From NCBI GenBank assembly GCA_964017065.1, contig OZ024787.1, positions 3,872,503 to 3,936,502 of the forward strand: a DNA stretch of 64,000 bases, in the 5' to 3' direction. Below the pieces are notes generated by a model. The model saw nothing but the letters and a program-made list of their open reading frames with translations. It had not been told where the DNA came from and made no database searches. The DNA comes from Haliclona indistincta (taxonomy: Eukaryota > Porifera > Demospongiae > Haplosclerida > Chalinidae). Shown piece by piece: positions 1 to 10,100 of the stretch (position 1 is its first letter; each line of letters opens with the position of its first letter). A program made the position numbers and the translations under genes.

Positions 1-372
1 GGCGGCGATTTTTGTTTACCACTTTATAAACGTCTACTCGCTTCGCCAAAGGTATTTCCAAGCTCAGAACAATCGCCTGATCAATCCTAGATGTCTGGAA
101 TCTCGAGAAACGCTACAACAACGAAGATCTTCAACGGCCTCCCTGAGAGTCGCCATCTTGATTTTCGTCGACAAGCAAGCAGTCCCGGCGACTTTCATAG
201 ACTTCCTACAAGCGCTCGCACTTCAGATTCCTTTAGAGATAGTGAAAATGCAGTAGAAATGTATAACAGTGGAGATATGTGCGAAAACTCGTTTTCACAC
301 ATGAGTAGCCGCCATCTTAGTTCGAGGTCATCCCTACATATCATTGCCGATCGGCAATGATAATGAACCAAA
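1..372. repeat. Dispersed repeat A, partial copy at window edge
   Basis: This stretch aligns by eye with 49674-49985 and 63368-63680. Shared landmarks are GCCAAAGGTATTT, TCAATCCTAGATGTCTGGAA, TCGCCATCTTGA and GAGTAGCCGCCATCTTA. Its right end (about 295-365) also matches 55858-55925. It contains no credible gene. Where it stops, the beta-helix ORF on the minus strand begins, so it appears to have cut that gene. Confidence 0.75.
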
Positions 373-1101
373 TCTAGAATTTTCAAATAAAAATATACCT
401 CCTCCACTTTGTAGAGCACAACAATTGGTCATAATGGAGTGTGATAGCTCTAGTGTGTAGCTTGTATTGCTGTACTGAGTATCATAGATAATGCCTACTC
501 CACCACCATATTCATACTCGTAGTCACTGGTATTACACAATGCTGAATGATAGTAGGAGCAGTTGGTGATTAGAACATTGTCACAGTTATGGACTAATAG
601 TCCACATCCTGTCATGTGTTGTATTGAATTCTTGAGAAAGAAAAGATTCACGACAGTATCAAAGTACATCACAGCTTTGTTATCTAGTCCTCCACAGTTG
701 ACTACTGTAAGACCTTCAACAGTGATGTTATGAGAGCTACTAAAGTAGAACCCTCCTCTCCCTCTGGTGCAGTTGATAATGACAGTAGACTGCATCACAG
801 TCTCCTCAGCTCCTGCTACCGGCCACTGACCTTGTCCCTTCAGAGTCAGGTTGTGTACATTACTGACATGTACAAGATCCTCTCTGTCAAAGCTGTGTTC
901 TCCTTCCAAGAAGATGATGGTGGTGGCAGAGGTGAAGTAGTGGTCCGGTTGGGAGATGTAGTAGGAGAGGTTGTGGCATATCTGGTGTGGAGGACATGAC
1001 TGCTCAGCATCATCAGCTGTGACATAGTAGACATCAGTGGTTGTGAAAGCAGTGAGAGGTACAGCCAACAACAGCAGCAACACTAGTAGTGCAGCAGCCA
1101 T
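334..1101 (-). CDS. Secreted parallel beta-helix surface protein, N-terminal fragment
   Basis: The ORF has 255 codons. A clear signal peptide (MAAALLVLLLLLAVPLTAF) is followed by Asn-rich repeats of the parallel beta-helix type with Gly-Gly-Gly turns (GGGVG, GGGIF). The opening layout, a short acidic stretch and then a Cys-containing block before the first helix coils, matches the 1,239-aa protein at 21543-25262, so the two are paralogues. This copy lacks the rest of the helix and all membrane segments. The last dozen residues are read from repeat A, so the gene is probably truncated. Alternatively, a GTATAT donor near 395 could splice to an exon outside the window. The start is the first ATG and precedes the signal peptide directly. 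A TATA-like box lies about 85 bp upstream. The role is probably cell-surface recognition or adhesion, by analogy only. Confidence 0.75.
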   Translation of the reverse strand: MAAALLVLLLLLAVPLTAFTTTDVYYVTADDAEQSCPPHQICHNLSYYISQPDHYFTSATTIIFLEGEHSFDREDLVHVSNVHNLTLKGQGQWPVAGAEETVMQSTVIINCTRGRGGFYFSSSHNITVEGLTVVNCGGLDNKAVMYFDTVVNLFFLKNSIQHMTGCGLLVHNCDNVLITNCSYYHSALCNTSDYEYEYGGGVGIIYDTQYSNTSYTLELSHSIMTNCCALQSGGGIFLFENSRFGSLSLPIGNDM

Positions 1102-1183
1102 CAGCTAGTTAGTAGTCCTGTACTATCAGAGTGTGGAACTCAGGTTGTCAATTGGGTCACAGTGAACACTGAGAAAGGTTTCA

Positions 1184-1192
1184 CTTTTATAT
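1184..1192 (-). promoter_or_regulatory. TATA-like box of the minus-strand beta-helix gene
   Basis: On the minus strand this reads ATATAAAAG, about 85 bp upstream of the ATG at 1101. Position and sequence fit a core promoter. It is not experimentally supported. Confidence 0.5.
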
Positions 1193-1194
1193 TG

Positions 1195-1731
1195 CTGGAC
1201 TGCTCTCACAAAAGATGTGATGCAAGTTTAATTTGTAGCTTGTTTAAATGCACCATCTGTTGTTGACTGTACAATATCAGTATAGCTACAACTTACCATG
1301 TTTTTCACACACAGGGGATGCAGTACATGTTAATGGATTTCGGTGGAACCACTCTAATTGAGACCCACACAGAGTGTCTAGTTAGATCTTGTAGCTATTA
1401 CGTATACATGGTAGATGCATTAGTGACTAATGCACAAACTTGCCCTGCTCTGTTCCCGAGAAGATCACTGTTTCCCGAGCTACATAAAAATTCATGGTAC
1501 AAAATGAATTGAATAGCGTGTGTATCACAAGAATTGCTCCGCCATGTTTCTCAGTAGTGTTTTTGTACTGCAGTATTTCCCCACTGACTGATAGCTAGCT
1601 AGCACGTATTAGCTAGCTGCTGGATTGCTCTCACAAATGATGTGATACAAGTTAAAGTTGGCTAAATGCACCACCAATGCACCATTTAAATGCACCATCT
1701 GTTGTTGACTGTACAATAATCGGAATAGCTA
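1195..1731. repeat. Short direct repeat flanking a non-coding stretch
   Basis: About 85 bp at 1195-1280 recur at 1618-1728. Both copies carry GCTCTCACAAA.GATGTGAT followed by AAATGCACCATCTGTTGTTG and GACTGTACAAT. The DNA between them has no recognisable gene. The duplication lies in the upstream region of the beta-helix gene and may duplicate promoter-distal sequence. Confidence 0.6.
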
Positions 1732-2405
1732 AGAAAATTAAAAAGATTTCTATCGAAATCAAAAGGATGTAGGGTTGTGAAGTCTACCGGCACTGGTCCA
1801 AAATGTAAACTAACAAGGAACAAGCATGGAATGGTAACACGATTGACTTGCTAACAGACCATAGATCTCTACATCAGTGGCTAGTAGCTGTTGACTGCTG
1901 ACACCTGATGTGCATCAGCTTGTGACAAAATATTGATCTTATGTACAGCCACTGATGTAGGGATCTATGGTCTGTTAGCAAGTCAATTGTGTTACCATCC
2001 CATGCTTGTTCCTTGTTAGTTTACATTGTGGACCAGTGGTAGACTTCACAACCCTACATCCTTTTGATTTCGATAGAAATCTTTTTAATTTTCTTGTTTG
2101 TGTCCTTTTTTCTTTTTCAGTGAAGTGCCGTTCAATATCATGCACGTACTGAGCCGTCTTTGTTCCCACCATTGGTTTAGTTCTCCTGTTGTTGATGGCT
2201 TTTCTTTATTATTAACAATTTTAAACTTGTAGCTAAAAATAATTGTTATGCTGTACATATCAGCTTGCCTACGCATGCATGCAATTGCATTCGAGCCCCG
2301 CCCACACTTGTTTGTAGACCTATACGGCGGTTATCATTATCTGGCAAGCGCAGAATGGTGATCCTACACGAGCTTACAGTTATTCAAAGACTCCAGACAC
2401 ATATA
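1732..2405 (-). mobile_element. DB element copy 1, hairpin half (reverse orientation)
   Basis: Two arms of about 150 bp (1732-1884 and 1947-2095) are inverted copies separated by about 60 bp. Beyond them, 2096-2405 matches 20720-21045 and 45860-46205 in reverse orientation. This is the hairpin half of the 1.2 kb DB element seen complete at 20218-21442. It is cut at 2405 by the foldback element that follows. The other half reappears at 4681-5733. A 65-codon ORF spanning 1975-2172 on the minus strand recurs at 46132-46329 with only a few changes, but half of it lies in the hairpin arm. Confidence 0.75.
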
Positions 2406-2411
2406 GAGTAA

Positions 2412-3347
2412 ATCATCAATTTTCGGACGGCATGTATTTTCGGACAGTTTTTGTACGAATTAAAACAGCGAAGGCGGCGTGCGTGGTGGCAACTTGTAGC
2501 CACTGAATAGTAACCTAGATTCTGTGAGTGACTGGTCTGTCGCTTCTACGACCACGCTGGAATTCGCCTCCAAGTGACGTATTCGGAATAATGTATTATC
2601 GGACGCCGGATTGGACCTATTATCGGACAATCGTTTCTGTCCTCACATCAACAGTGCAGCAACGCTTCATTTAGTGCTGCTAGCATACGCCTACCTATGT
2701 ACTAACCGGTTGTGGACGGCAATATCCCAGAAAGCTTCTGGTCGTGGAGAAAGAGGCGGCAATGTGTGCGCATTTGGTGTGATCAATGATCGGACAATTT
2801 CCGTGTATTAATTGTATTTTATACTGTGCCTTATGTCATAAGAACACTGTACTAACGTGAGCTGTATATAAACAGGGCTCAGACTCATTTTATACACAGC
2901 TCATGTTAGTATAGTGTTCTTATGCCATAAGGCACAGTATAAATTACAATTAATACAAGGAAATTGTCCGATCATTGATCACACCAAATGCGCACACATT
3001 GCCGCCTCTTTCTCCACGACCAGAAGCTTTCAGGGATATTGCTGTCCACCACCGGTTAGTACATAGGTAGACGTATGCTAGCAGCACTAAATCAAGCGTT
3101 GCTGCACTGTTGCTGTGAGGACAGAAACGATTGTCCGATAATAGGTCCAATCGTCCGATAATACATTATTCCGAATACGTCACTTGGAGGCGAATTCCAG
3201 CATGGTCGTAGAAGCGGCAGACCAGTCACTCACAGAATCTAGGTTACTATTCAGTGGCTACAAGTTGCCATCACGCACGCCGCCTTAGCTGTTTTAATCT
3301 GTACAAAAAACTGTCCGAAAATACATGCCGTCCGAAAATTGATTATT
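2412..3347. mobile_element. Foldback element C, 0.94 kb near-perfect palindrome
   Basis: The arms 2412-2875 and 2885-3347 are reverse complements with only scattered mismatches. The centre is about GAGCTGTATATAAACAGG. The ends read TCAATTTTCGGACGGCATGT. The motif CGGACA/CGGACG recurs within each arm (TTATCGGAC twice, TTTTCGGAC twice, GATCGGAC once). Each arm encodes the same 66-codon ORF, which is expected from the palindrome and is not evidence of a gene. The element is inserted in DB copy 1. It is probably a non-autonomous foldback DNA transposon of unknown superfamily. Confidence 0.8.
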
Positions 3348-3480
3348 AACCCTCGGCGCATGCGCGAGGGTTACGGTACTTCGTTTGTCGTTCGTTCATT
3401 CATTAACCCTCGGCGCATGCGCGAGGGTTACGGTACTTAGATAACCCTCGGCGCATGCGCGAGGGTTACGGTACTTGGTT
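3347..3480. repeat. Three copies of a GC-rich palindromic unit
   Basis: The unit AACCCTCGGCGCATGCGCG followed by AGGGTTACGGTACTT occurs at about 3348, 3403 and 3442. Each unit is itself a palindrome centred on GCGCATGCGC. These look like ends of nested insertions or a short satellite. Confidence 0.65.
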
Positions 3481-3485
3481 TGTCG

Positions 3486-4680
3486 TTCATTCGTTCTGTC
3501 CATCGAGCTGCAGAGACCATCGCTCACTTCTGAAACTCGGTAAGGGTATGAACAGGCTTAGCATGACAATGGCTTGCAATCTGACTCGTGGATTTTGCTA
3601 AAGTGCTTTCGTTCTCGAGTTATGGCTGGCTCACCTTGACGGCCGTCTTTGACCTCTCTTACGACAAAAGCGCCCATAGTTGGCTACCTAGGTACTTGTA
3701 GATTCCATCTAAACCTTAGGACAGCTCTGGGGGTGCGTAGACATCTCAAGAAAAAGCCTATCAAAGCCAAGAGCAATGGCTACCAAGCTACTCGTGTTCA
3801 CGGTCACGCCCACTTGACACACCCTGTCTCGGTTGTGGTCAGCACTTTGCTGTCTTCTGGTTAGCAGTGCAGTTTCAATAGCAAGCAGGTTGGCTTTAGC
3901 TGCAAAGCTCCTTCTGCAAACCATAACTAAGGAGCTAACTCTACAATGTGCAACACGCCGAGGGTTTCGTGAAATCTGTTCATTTGTCATTCGTTCGTTC
4001 ATTCTGTCCAATGAGCTGCAGAGACCATCGCTCACTTCTGAAACTCGGTAAAGGTATGAACAGGCTTAGCATGACAATGGCTTGCAATGTGACTCGTGGA
4101 TTTTGCTAAAGTGCTTTTGTTCTCGAGTTATGGCTGGCTCACCTTGACGGCCGTCTTTGACCTCTCTGACGACAAAAGCGCCCATAGTTGACTACCTAGG
4201 TACTTGTAGATTCCATCTAAACTGCAGGACAGCTCTGGGGGTGCGTAGACATCTCAAGAAAAAGCCTATCAAGAGCAATGGCTACCTAGACTACTCACAT
4301 GTTCATGCCTGGTCACGCCCACATGACACGCCTAGAAGTCAACATTTTTTCGTTCTGTCCATCGAGTTGCCGAGACCATCGCTCACTTCTGAAACTCGGT
4401 AAAGGTATAAACAGGCTTAGCATGACAATGGCTTGCAATGAGACTCGTGGATTTTGCTAAAGTGCTTTCGTTCTCGAGTTATGTATGGCTCACCTTTACG
4501 GCCATCTTGGACCTCTCTGACTACAAACGCGCCCATAGATGACTATCTAGGTACTTGTAGATTCCATCTAAACAGCAGGACAGCTCTGGGGGTGCGTAGA
4601 CATCTCAAGAAAAAGCCTATCAAAGCCAAGAGCAATGGCTACCTACTCAGTGTTCACGGTCACGCCCACTTGACACACCT
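3486..4680 (+). repeat. Triplicated 330-bp repeat
   Basis: Three direct copies start near 3493, 3999 and 4353. Landmarks are GAGACCATCGCTCACTTCTG, GGTACTTGTAGATTCCATCT and GACAGCTCTGGGGGTGCGTA, in the same order each time. An extra 170 bp separates copies 1 and 2. Short ORFs recur because the DNA is repeated, but they contain differing frames and no recognisable domain. The block sits between the two halves of DB copy 1. Confidence 0.75.
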
Positions 4681-5733
4681 GATCGAGAACTCGCGGAATG
4701 TATATCGCCGTTTCACTAAAAACAAGGTTCAAAAGGCACCTGCCAGGAGAATTTCACGACTTTTCGTGGGCGTTTTGGTCTCGGCACTGCTGGCGTAAAG
4801 GCGCTAGGCAGTAGGCAGTAGGCAGTGGCGTAGGAATAAATGGTGCACCGGTGCTGGAGCATCACCTTGAATTTACCCGGTTAATAATATTCACTACTAA
4901 TTAACACGCCCAGGCTTCGTGAATATCATTAATTAAACGAATGCAAAGCAATACTTATTATTTTTTGCATACTTTTCAAGGCGATTGTCCACGCAGCCGC
5001 CTCAGCAAGACCAAGACTGCAAATTCGCGGCACAACGCAGTAGCGTAACTACCGTGAGGCAGAGGAGGCGCTTGCCTCCTCGCTTTTGCCCAACCAAAAT
5101 TTTTATGAACGTATATATCTTGCCTAGTACAGCTGTTTTGCCTAACACAGATGTCTCTATCTTGCTCTCCACTCCATCCAGGATACGTACCACGAACGCG
5201 CCATGCAATGGCGCTGCTACATTTGTACGAGGCAGTAAAATGACGTAATTCAATGAATATTAATTAGTTATTTGCAAAAATCGCGCGCGCGCCTTCTTGG
5301 TTACAAATTTCTAGTTTAGCCCCTGCAACGTACTGTGCTGTGCTAGCGAAACACTGGAAATTGCATGATCATGAATAATTAATTAGCCAAAATTTTCGGG
5401 CGCGCCCACTCATTTTAAGTACTGCATCACTTTGAAAAAATCTTCCTACGCCACTGCTAGGCAAGTTGAAGAAAGAAAGAAAGAAGAAAACTAAGATGAC
5501 GAAACACAATTTTCACCGTTTCCAGGTTCGTCACCTTATTGACCATTTCGAGCAATCTCCTTGCTGCTGTAAGATGGGGCAACGCCAGAAAACAGATCTA
5601 AGTGTCTTTGGACGTATAAAATTCATCACCAGGCGAAATATCAGCGTTTGAACGCTAATACATACTATGTAGCCGCCATTTTGTTTTCTTGGCCATCCCT
5701 ACATAGGGAGGCACTACTGTGCCTCCCTAATAT
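4681..5733 (-). mobile_element. DB element copy 1, GGGAGGCAC end (interrupted)
   Basis: 4681-4810 and 5457-5733 together match, in reverse orientation, 20218-20610, 36056-36440 and 45362-45750. The terminal palindrome is GGGAGGCACTACTGTGCCTC at about 5709. A 0.65 kb MITE interrupts it at 4811. Together with 1732-2405 this is one ancestral DB insertion split by later elements. Confidence 0.75.
4811..5455. mobile_element. hAT-like MITE with 8-bp target-site duplication
   Basis: The insert is bounded by GCTAGGCA at 4803-4810 and again at 5456-5463. Its ends carry inverted CAGTGGCGTAGGAA / TTCCTACGCCACTG. The left end has two extra CAGTAGG copies. The 8-bp TSD and the CAGTGGCGTAG-type terminus are typical of the hAT superfamily. 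No transposase is encoded, so it is non-autonomous. It lies within DB copy 1 and is younger than it. Confidence 0.75.
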
Positions 5734-5754
5734 ATTTCAACTCTATTGTCCAAC

Positions 5755-5910
5755 TGTCACATGGGGTGTAATTTGTTCATGCATGAATGTGATAATGTCA
5801 TGATACATGCAATCAAGCAAAATTTCCATTGCGATCAGGACCATAATTTGGCATGACTCCAGGAATTCCAACGAGAGGACCCTGACGAACAGAGCCAGTC
5901 TCATTGTGTT
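5755..5910 (-). pseudogene. 3'-end relic of the small secreted protein family
   Basis: The sequence from CATGCAATCAAGCAAAATTT to the GACGAACAG at about 5890 matches 30947-31033, which holds the stop codon, 3' flank and last codons of the secreted gene at 30999-31847. The last dozen or so codons (Val-Arg-Gln-Gly-Pro-Leu and following) can be read on the minus strand. The rest of the gene is absent, so this is an isolated fragment. Confidence 0.65.
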
Positions 5911-6045
5911 TTTAGCCCATTGCAGCTACATTTTACATGAGAGCATGCATGTCATTTTCGAGTGTACAAAGAGCATGACAATGGACACTGACATGCATGT
6001 ACTGAGCACTCACTGCACTGCCCGTGCTTGGCATCATACAGTGTG

Positions 6046-6530
6046 GCAGCCATGCACACACCTAATTTGGAACTATAGAACTTCCATAATGTCACAGTTT
6101 CAATAACTTGACCCACTTGTGGATTATGTTGCACTATTATTCAGCCATGCATGCACACCTTATTTGGAACTAGAAGCCAATGTTTTCAATAACTGACCCA
6201 CTTGTTGCATTATTATTCAGCAATGAACACACCTTATTAGGAACTAGAACCCAATGTTTTCAATAACTGACCCACTTGTTGCACTATTATTCAGCAATGA
6301 ACACACCTTATTAGGAACTAGAAGCCAATGTTTTCAATAACATCACCCACTTGTTGCACTATTATTCAGCAATGAACACACGTTATTAGGAACTAGAAGC
6401 CAATGTTTTCAATAACTTCACCCACTTGTTGCACTATTATTCAGCTATGAACACACGTTATTAGGAACTAGAACCCAATGTTTTCAATAATTTGACCCAC
6501 TTGTGAATTATGTTGCACTATTATTATTCA
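6046..6530 (+). repeat. 75-bp minisatellite, about six units
   Basis: A unit containing GACCCACTTGTTGCACTATT, ATTCAGCAATGAACACAC and GAACTAGAAGCCAATGTTTT recurs with period 74-75. The TGTTTTCAAT landmark falls at 6181, 6255, 6329, 6404 and 6479. A diverged unit precedes it. The array ends just before the TATA box of the next gene and so lies in its upstream region. Confidence 0.85.
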
Positions 6531-6544
6531 TAATAATTTTTTGG

Positions 6545-6554
6545 CTTTATATAA
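6545..6554 (+). promoter_or_regulatory. TATA box of the SNTX-GTPase gene
   Basis: CTTTATATAA lies about 50 bp before a good splice donor, in the right place for transcription to start near 6580. It is inferred from sequence only. Confidence 0.5.
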
Positions 6555-6603
6555 CCATGTGATGTACACAAGTCAAAAGATTTTTGCTCAGATAAAAGTT
6601 CTG

Positions 6604-6660
6604 GTGAGTATCTCAATATCTTCTAGCTAACTTTATAATTACGTTTGTTTCATTCTTTAG
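6604..6660 (+). other. Probable 57-nt intron in the 5' UTR
   Basis: CTG|GTGAGT at 6604 is followed by a T-rich tract and TTCTTTAG ending at 6660. If used, the 5' UTR continues uninterrupted from 6661 to the ATG at 7103. The coding exon has no intron. Confidence 0.45.
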
Positions 6661-7102
6661 ACTTTGACAAAAATTGCAAGCCATTTGGACAAAGAATTAT
6701 ATACTCAAAGTGAATTGCAATTTATCACCATCAAGTCTTTCTGAGTGGAAACAAGAATTTCAGTGCCATTATCACCACGGTTTTTGCTAACATTAAGTCT
6801 ATACCTATAATAAATGCAATTACTGTAACTTGTCGACTTCAGCATTCTTGTAGCCGACAGTATTGTTTCACGAACACGTATTTTATTTGTGCTGTGTGCT
6901 GGTTGTGTACTCAATCACAAGTCTAACGTCATACGTTACTGTGCACGTGAGTACACAGCACTGGGCGAGACATAGCCGGGGCCGCCGCTCTCTACTGAAT
7001 TCTAGTGAACTTGCAGAAGGCACGCGAGACCTGTTGAACGCTATAAAGCCCACACAACAGGTGCGTGGGTTGCACTTACGCCGCTCAGTGCACCGTAAAA
7101 CT

Positions 7103-10100
7103 ATGGCAGAATTGAATAATTCGAAACGCCTGCAGAAAGCAGGACTTGGTCGCCCATTGACCCTTGGAATGCTGTACGACTGTCGCAGTGACAAATGTGT
7201 ATCCAATTTATTATTTTGGAAACCTGAACTACTTGCTGGTGCCACAACCAGAATGTCGGTGACCCAGAAAGTCAGTGAAATTGTTGAAGAGTTTTTCGCT
7301 CAGAAGGCAAGATGCCTAGAAATTGACAATGAGCTGCAACTCAGTATTCTTGCCGGTTTAGTAGATGTTAAGGGTGCTGCAAAATATCTAACAGACTACA
7401 AATCTTCCATGGACCAGAATCGCATTGGTCTGCTATACAAACAAACTACCAAGATAGAGCGTTTAAGCTTAGATAAGCTTTCTGACCAGTTCCTAGACAG
7501 AATTGAAAGTGCCACTCATGTAGTGACAGAGGTAGAATATGGAGCCACTGCTGTTTTTGTCTTTGATGCTAACAGTTGCAAACATGATGATTTGCTTGCA
7601 AAAGTTTCAGTACTTAAACAGCATTTACTATCAAGTTCTGATGTAGTACATCTATCAGATAATTTTGACGTTAGTTGCACACTTTATGCAGACGTTCCTT
7701 GTCCAAAAGTACCAACAACGTTGCCTGAAGTAAGCCATGCTTGTCAATCTTTGCAAGTTTATTTGGCAAAAGAAGCTAACTGTGTGCCTGTGAGAGTATG
7801 GCTATGTCCTATTAGTGAGCTAAACAACAAAGCACACAAATTATCGTTACGAGAAGTTAGCCCCAAACTGAACAGCAAAATACAAGCCATTTTTGAGCCC
7901 CTGCATGAGTTAGAAATGCGAAGTAGATGCATTAGCAACAGCGAGGTCTGTGAACATATTGTTGGAATAAAGGATGACCTCAGAAATATGATAGAAATGT
8001 TGGCAAGCTATTGCCTCACTGTCAAAAGCAGGCTGGCTGATTTACTTCCAAAAGTAAGAGAAGGTGATGCTGATGAGTCCTGTCTGCTACAAGTTCTTGA
8101 GGACAATGAAACCTCACCTTTTAATCATACTGTTCTCAGAAGCTGGATTGAAGGAAAAGAGACAGAGGTTGCCATTCTTGGAAACTATATCAAAAGCCTA
8201 AAGCAAGAAAAAAAAGTTCGATTTGCCTTTCAGCCAAATGAAATGGCTGTTTTGTCAAATAGTATCGAAATAGACACTATTGTCTGCTTTGATTTCAACA
8301 TTATTGGCGGGAAGGATCCTCAGCTTTCAAAGATGAGATCTCATCATTTGAATGAAAAAAAAGCTGATCCACAATATCTAGAGCCATGGTACTGTAGTGC
8401 ATCCATTAAAAAAGAGATGAAAAAACAGGTTCGTTGTTTCCTTCAATTGGTAGGAAGCAATGCCGAACAAGATGATGTAGTGTTTGCAGTTACAAGTGGC
8501 TGTAGTGAAGTTGCAAAAGTGTCTGGTAAAATACCTTTAATGTGCCGTTATACAGACGGCAATCCACCCGTATCTTTTGAACCTCCCAGTAAACCCGGTA
8601 AGCCAAAGGCTTCAATGTTTGGTGATAGTATTGATCCCAGCGTTTCCCTCTCTTATTCTCCCGCAAAAACATGTTTTGAAAATTACCAAGAGAGTGAAGG
8701 TAGCGATCAAATTAAGACCAAAAACTTTTCACCACCTGGAAAACCATACGCAGGTGAGGTTACCCATGACAGCATTCAACTAAAATGGAACGAACCTGAA
8801 GATGGTGCAGAGGTAGTTAAATTCTATAAAATCAACTACCGCTCAACTCAAGATAAACCAGGTCAATGGTCCATGCTGTCTACTACTTCTCCTCTAGAGT
8901 GCTTCACAATAACCGGTCTTCAGCAGCAATCTGCTTACGTCTTTCAGGTTTCAGCAGTATTTTCAGAATCATATTGTAAAGATAGTCAGGTTAGTGATGA
9001 AATTCAAACAAAAGTGTTTGTCTCAATTCCTGGTAAGCCAATTGCCATTGGTACGACATGCGAGACAATTCAGTTGTCATGGAGCAAGCCTACTCATGGA
9101 GCTGATTTGGTATCATCATATGAAATACACGTATATAAACCAAGAGGAGAGGAGCAAGAGGACCAAGAGTACCAAGAGGACCAAGAGGAGGTCTCCTCTT
9201 GCCCTTCAGCAAGAGGAGACCACTTGTATATAAATAACAAGTGGTCTCCTCTTGCTGAAGGGCTCACTGAAGAGTGCTTTACTGCTTCAAACCTTATACC
9301 AGGCACATTTTATCACTTCATGGTGTTAGCTAACACACCAACTGGAGTCCAAGAAAGTGAAACTAGTGATTCAATACAGACAGAACCATTGCCTTTGTCA
9401 ATCAGATTAAGAAATTGTTGTCCTGAAATAATGACAAAGGGTGGTAACTTTTCTATTCATCAGTTAATAGGAACAACAACAATGAATAAAAGGGAAATAG
9501 TTATGATTGATGTTGGAATGAACGCAAGAAAGATTACTTTTCAACACAAGGTGCTTATGTTAGTTGGTGCCACTGGAGCAGGAAAGAGTGCTCTAATTAA
9601 TGGTATTACTAACTACATCACGGGTGTGAAATGGGAGGATGACTTTCGCTTCATACTTATTCCTGAAGGAAGCAGTCAGACTACTAGTCAGACTAGGCAA
9701 ATCACAGCCTACAGGTTTCTTGATTCTATCTTACCTTACACTTTGACAGTCATTGACACTCCTGGGTTTGGAGACACAAGTGGGATTGCAAAGGACAAAG
9801 AAATTCGTCAATTGATCAAGGAATTCTTTTCAAGCAGCTGTGGTGAAGGTATTGATCAGATTAACGCAATTGGATTTGTTGCCCAAGCTAATTTGCCTCG
9901 ACTGACAGTGTCACAGAAATATATATTTGAAAATGTGCTTACTTTGTTTGGAAAGGATATAAGTAGCAATGTTTTTCTGATTACAACCTTTGCTGATGGA
10001 CACGAACCTCAAGTTTTGGGAGCAGTTAAAGAAGCTATTGTACCTTACGAAAGCTACTTTAAATTCAATAATTCTGCAATTTTTGCAAGCAATAGGGGGG

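Noticed and set aside
2611..3150. Matching 66-codon ORFs on opposite strands
   Set aside because: Both lie in the arms of the same palindrome, so their similarity follows from the inverted DNA repeat. No family motif is visible.
3649..4798. Repeated ORFs starting MTSLTTKAP
   Set aside because: They come from the triplicated 330-bp repeat. They end at different points and show no conserved domain.
6863..7102. N-terminal extension of the SNTX-GTPase protein with a signal-like hydrophobic start
   Set aside because: The upstream frame has no ATG (it starts at TTG), and the first in-frame ATG at 7103 directly precedes the conserved domain.
9094..9306. Minus-strand ORF containing KWSPLAEG
   Set aside because: It is the shadow of the inverted duplication within the FN3 exon and not an antisense gene.
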